A stretch of 9,452 bases of DNA from DTYU01 sp040757355 (GCA_040757355.1 JBFLWY010000072.1:1-9452), one strand, 5' to 3'; shown: positions 1-7,206, numbered from the stretch's first letter. Translations and numbers: made by a program. The notes: generated from the letters alone by a model not told the origin.

Positions 1-158
1 TCCGTTATGTAAAGCCCTGTTCCTTTAAGAACCATTAAACCCAATGTCGTCTCCGCCTGGATCTCCTTATCAGTGAACGTCCCTACGTGCCGCACCCCCT
101 CAGCCACCAGACGCTTCCGGTCTTCAACGCTTAAGCTGTGACGGCCGGTTTCGATCAT
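1..158 (-). CDS. yabP: YabP-family sporulation protein, N-terminal part (runs off left edge)
   Basis: The minus strand is open from an ATG at 158 to the window edge, giving 52 codons that begin MIETGRHSLSVEDRKRLV. The pattern of a short polar start, an R-K-R-L-x-x-x-G-V segment, then an acidic/threonine stretch followed by T-x-L-G-x-(M/L)-V-L-K-G-x-x-L-Y-I resembles YabP/YqfC proteins, which are about 90-100 residues long. YabP is a small mother-cell sporulation protein encoded next to yabQ in Firmicutes. The assignment is supported by synteny, since yabP normally follows yabO/rqcP on the same strand. The start is set by a G-rich ribosome-binding stretch (six G, 166-171 on the minus strand) about 7 nt upstream. 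The frame stays open further upstream to a TTG, but that has no better ribosome site. Unusually, about 1.1 kb separates it from rqcP. I saw no convincing sigma-E promoter in front. Family identity is likely; function is inferred from the family. Confidence 0.8.
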   Translation of the reverse strand, partial: MIETGRHSLSVEDRKRLVAEGVRHVGTFTDKEIQAETTLGLMVLKGTGLYIT

Positions 159-298
159 GAAAGCACCCCCCGTATTAATCTCAGACCCCGGCACCAGTCG
201 TCGCTTGCTGCCTTCTAAAAGACCTTTACTCAACTTTCGCGCTTGACTTGCGGCTCAAGCGCAAGTTCTAAAAAGCCGCTGGCGTTGTCCCCAAGGAG

Positions 299-394
299 CC
301 CAGCACTCAGTGGATAAAATCTGTTGGAGCATCGAACCTACTTTCGCATACGCCGTTTATCCCGCGTAGCTTAGCTCCTACTCTGAGTGCTGGG
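299..394. repeat. Element A: 96-bp element with 12-bp perfect inverted ends
   Basis: It begins cccagcactcag (299-310) and ends with the exact reverse complement (383-394). The next bases of the left end continue as tggataa. The same 19 bp (cccagcactcagtggataa) occurs reverse-complemented at 513-531 in element B, so A and B are related in opposite orientation. The interior has further complementarity: ggataaa (312-318) with tttatcc (356-362), and ggagc (326-330) with gctcc (374-378). These two internal pairings cross each other. No protein, attC core or CRISPR pattern is present. It may be a miniature mobile element or a structured RNA; this is unresolved. Confidence 0.75.
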
Positions 395-436
395 TACTGC
401 CGGTAACGCGGACACGGCGCAGGTGAGGTCAGCGAA

Positions 437-531
437 CCCAGCACTCAGTTAATGGAATACCGTCTTAGTCATACTCTGACACATAGCCTTTCACTTTCAT
501 CGCCACGCGAGGTTATCCACTGAGTGCTGGG
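437..531. repeat. Element B: 95-bp element with the same 12-bp inverted ends
   Basis: The left end cccagcactcag (437-448) and right end ctgagtgctggg (520-531) are identical to those of element A. The stem can extend inward: tggaatacc on the left faces ggttatcca on the right with two mismatches, after a TTAA bulge next to the left end. The right 19 bp (513-531) is the exact reverse complement of the left 19 bp of element A. The centre differs from A. The gap between A and B is 42 bp. Confidence 0.75.
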
Positions 532-741
532 CGCGAGTGGGCCGGGCAAACGTTACAGTAATCGTCAAAACAATTTGACAAACGGTCCACCTGTCTAACG
601 GAGGGCTACCATGGCAAGCCCTTAGGAGTGCAGCCGTAGTTCGCTCAGGAACCCTGCGCCGATGTCGCGTCGGCACGGAGTGCTGCGCTCCGGGGGACAA
701 CGAACAACACGGCTGTTTAACAACAGCTGTAAAAGTTGAGA

Positions 742-827
742 CCTTTACGTTAAAATGTTATGCTTAAATCTCAGTAGGGTAGAACAGGATAGCATGCTGG
801 GCAACGAATGTGAAATTACGTAAAGGT
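742..827. repeat. 10-bp inverted repeat flanking about 67 bp
   Basis: acctttacgt at 741-750 is matched by its exact reverse complement acgtaaaggt at 818-827. A further tttacgt follows at 830-836. It is shorter than elements A-C and does not share their ends. It could be the base of a long stem-loop or a binding-site pair. No function is assigned. Confidence 0.45.
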
Positions 828-885
828 GCTTTACGTGGGATTTGTTGTAAAAAAGAGTGTTGCAACGGTAGCTGCGACAAAAGGC

Positions 886-927
886 AAAAAAAATAGACCG
901 CACACTTCCACCGTTGCGCGGTCTATT
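886..927 (-). terminator. Rho-independent terminator for leftward transcription
   Basis: Read on the minus strand, aatagaccgc (927-918) and gcggtctatt (901-892) form a perfect 10-bp stem around a 16-nt loop, followed directly by eight T (893-886). On the plus strand the hairpin is not followed by a T run, so it acts leftward only. It lies about 320 bp past the rqcP stop and is the first strong terminator met by transcripts of the pth-to-rqcP block. If it works, yabP needs its own promoter. The loop also holds an 8-nt stretch (910-917) complementary to 862-869 just past the T run. Confidence 0.75.
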
Positions 928-996
928 ACTCCCCTGAAAAATAGTGCCTCACTCGCAGGGCGCGGCGATGAGCTTCGCTTTACTGCGTCAGGCTCG

Positions 997-1095
997 CCCA
1001 GCACTTAGTTGCATCTTTCAAAGATACCACTCCCTTTAAAACGCCACTAAAACGCTTCGCGTAACCGCGTTTTCGATACCAGTCTGAGCGCTGGG
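997..1095. repeat. Element C: 99-bp diverged relative of elements A and B
   Basis: The left end cccagcacttag (997-1008) and right end ctgagcgctggg (1084-1095) each differ from the A/B ends by one base. They still pair over 12 positions with one mismatch and one G-T wobble. The interior differs from A and B and contains its own hairpins: atctttcaaagat (1013-1025), and aaaacgc...gcgtttt in the right half (about 1050-1075). It sits between the rqcP stop and the leftward terminator, so it should be transcribed as part of the rqcP 3' region. Confidence 0.65.
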
Positions 1096-1186
1096 CTGCG
1101 CCTTCCTCGCATTGCTCACTCCTCACCGAATTCCTTTTATGTTACTCTTCTGCATCTAAGCAACCAGCTTACACGTTCTATTCGCC

Positions 1187-1210
1187 CCATTTTCATCCTT
1201 CGTGGTGCGG
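1187..1210. repeat. Dispersed 24-bp repeat, copy 1
   Basis: Aside from one substitution and one single-base indel, this stretch is the same as 8015-8039, about 6.8 kb away and in the same orientation. On the minus strand both copies read CCGCAC-x-ACGAAGG followed by ATGAAAATGG. In both, very short frames beginning M-K-M follow (19 codons here, 22 codons at the other copy). Confidence 0.55.
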
Positions 1211-1246
1211 CTATTAGCGGCATGGGGGGCTCCCCGACAAAAATAT

Positions 1247-1492
1247 TTACTCGTTTAATATCCGGTACAGGCCGGCTGCCTCCTTCGCAGCAGCGTGCTC
1301 GCTTAATTGGAGTACTTCAAATCTTAGTGTCCGGGAACCCAATTTGATAATCACTACATCCCCCGGTTTCACGTGAGTAGCTGGCTTAGCGGGCCGACCG
1401 TTAACAGTGACAAGCCCCTCGCGCAATACCTCCCGAGCAACCGTACGGCGCTTGAAAAGCCTTGCTACCTTTAAAAACTTATCCAGGCGCAC
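1247..1492 (-). CDS. rqcP: RqcP (YabO), S4-domain ribosome-associated quality-control factor
   Basis: An 81-residue protein made almost entirely of one S4 RNA-binding domain. It starts M-R-L-D-K-F-L-K, has R-R-T-V-A-x-E-V-L-x-x-G-x-V-x-V-N-G and then K-P-x-x-x-V-K-P-G-D, the usual S4 core, with a short tail. In Bacillus subtilis RqcP binds the obstructed 50S subunit and, with RqcH, promotes addition of C-terminal alanine tails to stalled nascent chains. Length and order match the family. Translation starts at a GTG (1492) only 9 nt after the hup stop codon. The ribosome site is weak, so translational coupling to hup is likely. It is the last gene before the 1.1-kb repeat-rich interval. E. coli Hsp15-like proteins share the domain but are longer. 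Confidence 0.93.
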   Translation of the reverse strand: MRLDKFLKVARLFKRRTVAREVLREGLVTVNGRPAKPATHVKPGDVVIIKLGSRTLRFEVLQLSEHAAAKEAAGLYRILNE

Positions 1493-1501
1493 CCTGTCTC
1501 T

Positions 1502-1777
1502 TTACTTTGCGACGGTCTCCTTCAAGGACTTCCCGGCTTTAAATACCGGCACCCGCGCGGCGGGAATCTGGATCTCTGCCTTGGTCTGGGGGTTTCTGCC
1601 TTTCCGTGCAGCCCGTTGCCTTACTTCAAATGTCCCAAAACCGACAAGCTGGACCTTGTCCCCATTCTTCAATGCCGTGCTGATGCTGTCGAAAACTGCC
1701 GAAATGGCTCTCTCTGCGTCCTTTTTCGTCAAATCTGCCTTTTCTGCAACACTTGCTACCAGTTCCGATTTGTTCAC
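1502..1777 (-). CDS. hup: DNA-binding protein HU
   Basis: A 91-residue histone-like protein covering the whole HU fold: N-K-S-E-L-V at the start, a helical dimerisation part, V-Q-L-V-G-F-G-T-F-E-V-R at about residues 44-55, the DNA-embracing arm R-x-A-R-K-G-R-N-P-Q-T, and K-A-G-K-x-L-K near the C-terminus. HU binds and bends DNA as a dimer and compacts the nucleoid. The start is chosen as the GTG at 1777. A strong AGGAGG (1790-1785) lies 7 nt upstream of it but only 1 nt upstream of the ATG at 1783. The GTG also gives the family-typical M-N-K-S-E-L start. The first gene downstream, rqcP, begins 9 nt after the stop. A sigma-H-like promoter lies just upstream (1814-1840). Identity is essentially certain; only the start codon is open. 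Confidence 0.95.
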   Translation of the reverse strand: MNKSELVASVAEKADLTKKDAERAISAVFDSISTALKNGDKVQLVGFGTFEVRQRAARKGRNPQTKAEIQIPAARVPVFKAGKSLKETVAK

Positions 1778-1783
1778 AAACAT

Positions 1784-1790
1784 CCCTCCT
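1784..1790 (-). promoter_or_regulatory. Shine-Dalgarno site that decides the hup start
   Basis: AGGAGGG directly abuts the ATG at 1783, too close for initiation there. Measured from AGGAGG (1790-1785), the in-frame GTG two codons later (1777) is 7 nt away, which is ideal. This supports GTG as the true start. Confidence 0.7.
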
Positions 1791-1813
1791 GAAGTATTTT
1801 GGGTTATTTTACT

Positions 1814-1840
1814 ATTCGCTGTACCCCTTATTTCTCCTGC
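1814..1840 (-). promoter_or_regulatory. Candidate sigma-H promoter for hup-rqcP
   Basis: On the minus strand GCAGGAGAA (1840-1832), then 11 nt, then AGCGAAT (1820-1814) fits the Bacillus sigma-H pattern RnAGGAwWW-N(11-12)-RnnGAAT with one mismatch. Transcription would start near 1807 and leave a leader of about 30 nt that includes the hup Shine-Dalgarno. The surrounding 200 bp is AT-rich and has no gene. I saw no equally good sigma-A promoter here. The call rests on sequence pattern only. Confidence 0.4.
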
Positions 1841-1985
1841 AAAAAAAGTGGGCTCAGCGCAAATTTTTTCTAAAAATATGGTGTAAAACTTTCCCTCCGA
1901 CTTCTACTTTTACTCTCAATACAAAATCTGGTACTGTCCAAAGAATTCTTAGTCTGTATTTTTATTCCTCTCGCAGCCCTAGTAA

Positions 1986-3440
1986 TCAAGTCTCTAATTT
2001 CTTTGCTTCCTCCCACCAATGGTCCATCTGCTTCAGGTCAAGGTCTTTCAAATCCAGGCCGCTCTCCCGTGCCCGTTTTTCAATAAACCCCATCCGCCGG
2101 ATGAATTTTTCTGTACTCCGGTGCAAAACCTCTTCTGCTTCAACCCCCGTGAGCCGCGCCAGGTTAACCACAGCGAAGAGCAGGTCGCCGATTTCCCCGG
2201 CCACTCCATGGTCGTCACCAACTGCCCGCTCTAACTCCCCGGTTTCTTCCTTGACCTTACTCATGGCCCCGTGCCAGTCGTCCCAGTCGAACCCTACGCG
2301 GGCGGCTTTTTCCTGCACCCTTGCAGCCCTTACCAGCGCCGGAAGCGTTTTCGGGATCCCGTCAAACGCAAGACCGCCGGGCTTTTCAGACTTTTTTAAC
2401 CGCTCCCAGTTTACCGTCACCTCCCCGCTGTCCCGGACGCTCACATCACCAAAAATGTGGGGGTGGCGGAAGACCATCTTTTTGGTAATGGCTCTCACTA
2501 CGTCAGTAAAATCAAATTCGCCCGCTTCGGCGGCAATTTGACAGTGAAATACAATTTGCAGTAGTAAGTCTCCCAACTCCTCGCAGAGATTATGCGGATT
2601 TGCGCCATCTATGGCCTCCAAAACCTCATAAGCCTCTTCTAAAAGATACTTTTTCAGGCTTTTGTGTGTTTGCTCCTTATCCCAAGGGCAGCCCCCTTCA
2701 CCGCGCAGCCTCGCCATTATCCTAACGATGGGCTCAGCGCAATGAACCAGTACCGGTCTTTCATCCGCCGGGGGAAGGTAAACGCTGGTAAGATGGTCGA
2801 GCCAGGGGATCCGGTCAAGTTCGTAAAGTGGGATGTCGGCCCTTATCTCCTCTCCAGGAACACCCGCCGCGCGGATTACCGTGACGGGGTGGTCATCGGG
2901 GTAATGGTCCATAAGGAAGAGCTTCGCCTCGGAAGCCGCCAGCCGGTTGTATACCTGCATCATCACCGCCGGCAGCGCAGGAAATATGAGCTTCGTATCA
3001 AGATTCAAACCGTCTAAGACAACCATCCCGCGACCAGGGTCAAGCCCAAGTGCAGCGTAAACAGCGTCCAAAAAACTCATCGCCGGAATTATCCGCACCG
3101 TAAGGCCTTTTCCTGTTGCGCCTTCGATAATGAGCCGGGTTGGTTCCTCCGCAACCATTGGATGGCCCGGTACTGCGTACAACAGTGGTCTTTCAAGCGC
3201 TCTTTCGAGTATTGTAGCTGCAATCCGCCGGTATACAGCTTCGAAACTGTTTTCCTCTTCGTAAAAACGATCAAAAGTCTCAAATTTTACATTCTGTTCT
3301 CTAAGCCTCGGGACCACTGGATGTATCCCGGTACGTAAAAAAACAACCCCCGCCTGACGCAAGGAATCAATTACGCCGACGGGGACAGCCTCCCAGTTTC
3401 CCGGCCCAAGACCACAAATGGTAATATCGCTTTCGTTCAT
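1986..3440 (-). CDS. mazG: YabN: tetrapyrrole-methylase-like domain fused to MazG NTP pyrophosphohydrolase
   Basis: A 484-residue two-part protein. Residues 1 to about 225 form a tetrapyrrole (corrin/porphyrin) methylase-like SAM-binding domain with G-L-G-P-G-N at 10-15 and A-V-P-G-H-P at 89-94. Residues of about 240-484 are a tandem MazG: C-P-W-D-K-E-Q-T-H at 251-259, L-L-E-E-A-Y-E at 266-272 and E-E-L-G-D at 287-291 give the first EExxE/ExxD metal site, and K-E-E-T-G-E-L (397-403) with E-I-G-D (416-419) the second. MazG hydrolyses nucleoside triphosphates to monophosphates plus pyrophosphate and is thought to clear aberrant nucleotides. The role of the methylase half is unknown. Start: ATG at 3440 has GGGAG 7 nt upstream. 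The in-frame GTG at 3467 adds nine residues but has no ribosome site. It lies directly after spoVT; the spoVB-type gene found between them in Bacillus is absent. Confidence 0.93.
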   Translation of the reverse strand: MNESDITICGLGPGNWEAVPVGVIDSLRQAGVVFLRTGIHPVVPRLREQNVKFETFDRFYEEENSFEAVYRRIAATILERALERPLLYAVPGHPMVAEEPTRLIIEGATGKGLTVRIIPAMSFLDAVYAALGLDPGRGMVVLDGLNLDTKLIFPALPAVMMQVYNRLAASEAKLFLMDHYPDDHPVTVIRAAGVPGEEIRADIPLYELDRIPWLDHLTSVYLPPADERPVLVHCAEPIVRIMARLRGEGGCPWDKEQTHKSLKKYLLEEAYEVLEAIDGANPHNLCEELGDLLLQIVFHCQIAAEAGEFDFTDVVRAITKKMVFRHPHIFGDVSVRDSGEVTVNWERLKKSEKPGGLAFDGIPKTLPALVRAARVQEKAARVGFDWDDWHGAMSKVKEETGELERAVGDDHGVAGEIGDLLFAVVNLARLTGVEAEEVLHRSTEKFIRRMGFIEKRARESGLDLKDLDLKQMDHWWEEAKKLET

Positions 3441-3507
3441 AAATCCGCTCCCGACCCTCACTCCCACAAATAAGCTTCAAAACAGCGGCTCACTTTAATA
3501 AACAATA

Positions 3508-3529
3508 GGGAATTCGCAAAGCGAACCCC
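3508..3529 (-). terminator. Weak terminator-like hairpin after spoVT
   Basis: On the minus strand a GGGG-TTCGC arm, a TTT loop and a GCGAA-TT-CCC arm form an imperfect stem-loop, followed by a T-rich but broken stretch (tattgtttatt). It lies between the spoVT stop and the yabN start. It may attenuate read-through into yabN, but the T tract is poor, so this is only a candidate. Confidence 0.3.
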
Positions 3530-3579
3530 TGAGATATTTTATGCCTGCCTTCAGCTTTTTCTGCCTTAAGATTTTCGAC

Positions 3580-3705
3580 CTACTGCTCCATCTGTTTTGC
3601 GAGAAAACCCGCAGCAGTTTCCGCCAGCTTAAGTTCGAGTTCACCCATCCTTACCCCCGGCTCCCGTGATACCAAAACCACCGCGCCGATGGGGTCGCCT
3701 TCTGA
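3580..3705 (-). CDS. spoVT: SpoVT, C-terminal fragment (rest lost in assembly gap)
   Basis: Forty-one codons plus stop remain, reading S-E-G-D-P-I-G-A-V-V-L-V-S-R-E-P-G and ending A-E-T-A-A-G-F-L-A-K-Q-M-E-Q. This ending is the signature of the SpoVT C-terminal GAF-like domain. SpoVT is a forespore transcription factor of about 180 residues with an N-terminal AbrB-type DNA-binding domain that modulates the sigma-G regulon. Roughly 135-140 residues, including the DNA-binding domain and start, must lie within the gap. The fragment is in frame with mfd across the 100 N, but that frame is meaningless because the gap length is a placeholder. Neither the sequence style nor the position fits an Mfd C-terminus. 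Order mfd-spoVT-yabN matches other Firmicutes. Confidence 0.88.
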   Translation of the reverse strand, partial: SEGDPIGAVVLVSREPGVRMGELELKLAETAAGFLAKQMEQ

Positions 3706-3805
3706 NNNNNNNNNNNNNNNNNNNNNNNNNNNNNNNNNNNNNNNNNNNNNNNNNNNNNNNNNNNNNNNNNNNNNNNNNNNNNNNNNNNNNNNNNNNNNNN
3801 NNNNN
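3706..3805. other. Assembly gap (100 N, true length unknown)
   Basis: Exactly 100 undetermined bases, the common placeholder for a scaffold join of unknown size. It must hide the last few dozen codons of mfd, the mfd-spoVT intergenic region and about three quarters of spoVT, so at least several hundred bases. Another small gene could also be hidden here. Confidence 0.95.
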
Positions 3806-6800
3806 AGTCGGGCTTCAAACTCCCCCCCTTCCTGGAGGAACCGCACCGGGTAACGCTTAGCAACTTCGGCCAGCTTCTCTACCCTTAACGAGTGCCCGGG
3901 GGCGAAGACAAACCGGTAACAATTCCCTTGTCGAATCACGGTACGAACTCTTAGCCGCCGTGCGTGGGCCCGGAGGAGAGCCACTAATAAGAGGTTCTGG
4001 AACGGCTGCGGCGGCGGGCCGTACCGGTCTCGGAGAGAAACTTCTATTGCCTCCAGATCTTCAGGTGTTACAGCATTAGCCACAGCACGATAAACTTCCA
4101 TTTTATGGTGGTCGGGAACATACCCTTCCGGCAGGTACGCCGAAATCGGGAGTTCTACCAGGGTCTCTACGGGAGGCAGCACCGCTTCACCGCGGATTTC
4201 CTGGACCGCCTCCTTGAGCAGCCGGCAATAAAGCTCAAATCCGACGGTCTGGATGTGACCGTGCTGCTCAATGCCAAGGATGTTGCCGGCGCCACGGATC
4301 TCGAGGTCACGCCTGGCGATCTTGAAACCGGCACCGAGGTCGGTAAAATCGCGAATGGCTTGCAGGCGCTGGCGCGCAGCTTCGTTTATTAGTTTATCCC
4401 GCTGGTACATAAAATAGGTATACGCCAAACGGTTCGTCCGTCCAACCCGCCCGCGCAACTGGTACAACTGCGCGAGGCCCAGACGGTCTGCGTCCTTGAC
4501 GATAAGCGTGTTCACGTTGCCGATGTCGAGTCCGTTCTCGATTATAGTTGTGGCAACAAGCACATCCGACTTCCGGGCAATAAAATCCAGCATCACCCGC
4601 TCGAGCTCCTCTTCGGGCATCTGCCCGTGGGCCTGCACCACACGCGCCTCAGGTACAAGGGCCTTTACCCAGGCTGCCACTTCGTCCAGCCCCAACACCC
4701 GGTTGTAGACAAAGTATACCTGTCCCCCCCGGGTGATTTCCCGCCTGATCGCTTCGCGGACCAAAACAGGGTTCTCCTCAATCACGTGTGTTTCCACAGG
4801 CAGGCGGTCCGGCGGCGGTGTGGCGAGAATGCTAGTGTCCCTAATACCGGTCAGAGACATGTAGAGGGTTCGCGGTATCGGTGTGGCCGTCATTGTCAGG
4901 ACGTCAACCTCCCGCCGGAAAAGCTTCAGTTTTTCCTTTTGGGCCACACCGAAGCGCTGCTCCTCGTCGATGATCACCAGGCCCAGGTCGGCGAAAGCGA
5001 CATCCTCCTGGAGCAGCCTGTGCGTGCCGATAACTACGTCGATCTTCCCGGTCTTAAGACCCCGGATCACCTCCCGCTGTTCAGTCTGCGACTGGAACCG
5101 GCACAGCCACGCGATTTCAACCGGGTACGGAGAAAACCGCTCCTTGAACGTTTGATAATGCTGCTGTGCGAGAATCGTAGTGGGTACCAGAACAGCCACT
5201 TGTTTTTCGTCCATTACCGCCTTGAAGGCAGCCCGTAGTGCCACCTCCGTCTTGCCGTAACCGACATCGCCGCAAAGCAACCGGTCCATGGGCCGCGGTC
5301 TTTCCATGTCCGACTTTACATCGGCTATCGCCCGCAACTGGTCGGGAGTTTCTTCATACGGAAAAGCGTCCTCGAACTCCCGCTGCCACGGTGTATCGGA
5401 GGAAAACGCGTACCCCTTGGCAGCCTCCCGCGCGGCGTAAAGTGAAAGAAGGTCGAGCGCAACCTCACGCGCTGCATGCAGTGCGCGGCTTTTCGCCCGC
5501 TTCCACTCCCCGCCGCCGAGCCGGGAGAGGCGCGGGGCCGCGTCTTCACCCCCTACATAGCGCTCCAGCATACCGACCTGATCCGCGGGGATGTACAACC
5601 TGTCCTGACCTGCGTACTGCACGAGGGCATACTCCCTGGTAACCCCGTCAACGGTCAGAGTAGTCAACCCCTTGTAGACGCCGACGCCGTGGTCCAGATG
5701 GACAACGTAATCTCCGGGGCGCAGTTCCGGTTGTTCACCCACCTGCTCCGTCTGCGTACCAGTCCGGACAACAAATCCGCGCCGCCGGCCGAAAACCTCG
5801 GCCTCCGTCAAAACAACCGTGCGCGCCTCAGGGAAGACAACCCCTTCGCTCAACTGGCCAAGTGTAATCACCACATCCCCTTCAGCAACAGACAGCATAA
5901 CCGGACGGTACGTAACCGGTACATTCCGGTCCCGAAGGTTTTTCAGCAAGTACTCCGCCTGCTCGGGTTTTCGCAGAAGAATGGTCACGCTGTTGGTCCG
6001 GCGCCATTCACGGACTTCTTCCGCAAGGGCATCCATGCGTCCCAAAAAGTTGGGTGCCGTCTTGGCTAATAGGCCAAGCGCCTCGCCGGTCACGACAAAA
6101 TCTAGCTTTTCCGGCAAAAAGGATGAGAATAGGACCGTCCGACGGTCAAGTTCCTCCGTTATGTCGCTCCAGCTTCTGTATAACTCGCGCTGGAGCGGCA
6201 AACAAGCCCCTGTTTCCTGAAGCTCTGCAAAGAGCCGCAGGTTCTCTGTTTCGGACTTGACAGCGAACGTCGCGCTCCTGTGCGGCTCGACAAAAACAAT
6301 TAAGCCCTCTGGAGGCAGGTAATCCAGCAGTTGAGCTGAAGTATCCTTATAAAAATAAGGGAGAAGCGCTTCGCTGTTTGAAGCGTAAATGCCGGCACGG
6401 AGTAAAGCAACGGTTTCCTCCACCCATGTGCGGAGACGCGTGGAAGCCTGCGGGGAGACTGGTTTTTCCACGAACCGCCTGTAATCCTGCTCAAGGCGGT
6501 CCGCGGCTTGCGTAAAATACCCCGGCGGATAAACCCCCTCGGTAGCCGGTCCGACTGCCACCCGGGTTACTTTTTGTTGTGAACGCTGAGTTGCGGGGTC
6601 GAAAAACCGCAAGGAATCGATCACGTTGCCGAAGAACTCCACACGGACCGGAGTGTTCGCCGCAGGTGGGAAAAAGTCAACGATTCCGCCTCTCCGGCAG
6701 AATTTTCCGGGGGTCTCCACTACTTCCGCCGGCCGGTAACCAGCTCCGGCAAGATGCCGGACCAATTCTTCCTGTTCAAGCGGTTCGTCCTTCTGTAACA

Positions 6801-7206
6801 CACGGCATGTTGAGCGGAAATCTCTTGGCGGGACAAGCGCCCCTAACATGGCGGGAGCCGGGGCGATAACGACCCCCTTTCCAGTGACTAAGGCCTCAAG
6901 CGAGGCAAGCCGCTGTCGCGGGATAAAGGCGCTGCGGGTCGTTCTATCTGGTAGGAAATCCCAGGGTAGAAAAAGCAAAACCTCCCTCTCCAGGAGGTGG
7001 CGGATGTCGGCCTGCAGCCGCATGGCTGTTTCATCATCGGGAACGATAACAATAGTAGGAATACCTTCCGCCGCCAATCCTGCAATGAAAAGGCTCTGTC
7101 CCGCTCCGCTCAGGCCGTAGACCGCCCTTGACCTGCACTCACAGAGGTCGTTCTTGAGTTCACGGATCACAGGGGCTTCGGCCCAGAGCTTGATCAAACC
7201 CCGCAT
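3806..7206 (-). CDS. mfd: Mfd transcription-repair coupling factor, C-terminus cut by gap
   Basis: About 1133 residues are visible of a family usually near 1150-1180. Using numbering from the GTG at 7209: UvrB-like N-terminal module (about 1-400, degenerate P-loop Y-G-L-S-G-A-G-Q-S), RNA-polymerase-interacting domain starting R-P-G-D-Y-V-V-H-L-D-H-G-V-G (497-510), superfamily 2 translocase with Walker A G-D-V-G-Y-G-K-T (647-654), D-E-E-Q box (748-751), T-A-T-P-I-P-R-T (774-781), Q-L-R-G-R-V-G-R (917-924) and the TRG motif region A-G-N-I-L-G-I-E-Q-H-G-H (974-985), then the C-terminal regulatory domain. Mfd pushes stalled RNA polymerase off lesions and recruits UvrA/UvrB. The ATG at 7206 is preferred; a GTG lies one codon earlier (7209). 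It starts 11 nt after the pth stop, with only a weak ribosome site, suggesting one operon and possible coupling. Confidence 0.96.

Larger units (their letters stand above)
159..1246. other. Gene-free interval between rqcP and yabP, rich in inverted repeats
   Basis: No open frame here looks like a protein. The longest ones (about 60-67 codons at 497-700 and 826-1008) have low-complexity, Arg/Ser/Thr-rich translations, run through the inverted-repeat elements and lack a good ribosome site. The interval instead holds three 95-99 bp elements with shared inverted ends, a 10-bp inverted repeat (741-750/818-827), small hairpins (e.g. GTCAAA-4-TTTGAC at 564-579), an intrinsic terminator facing left (886-927) and a short dispersed repeat (1187-1210). 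In many Firmicutes the rqcP-yabP junction is compact, so this stretch looks like inserted or expanded material (inference). Confidence 0.7.

Noticed and set aside
299..531. CRISPR array
   Set aside because: The repeated 12-mers are in inverted pairs at unequal spacing (about 72, 42 and 71 bp between successive copies). There is no run of direct repeats with spacers and no cas gene.
497..700. 67-codon minus-strand frame
   Set aside because: It overlaps the right end of element B, has an Arg/Thr-rich translation without a domain, and shows no ribosome site that would single it out.
826..1008. 60-codon plus-strand frame
   Set aside because: It runs through the terminator hairpin and ends inside the terminus of element C. 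Its composition is low-complexity Lys/Ser/Thr and no family is recognised.
299..1095. Integron attC sites or a cassette array
   Set aside because: The elements are imperfect palindromes of attC-like length, but their ends lack the RYYYAAC/GTTRRRY cores. No cassette-like genes lie between them and no integrase is seen.
3651..3863. Alternative short frames on both strands through the N gap
   Set aside because: Half of each translation is undetermined bases, and the defined ends are out of frame with the clear SpoVT and Mfd residues.
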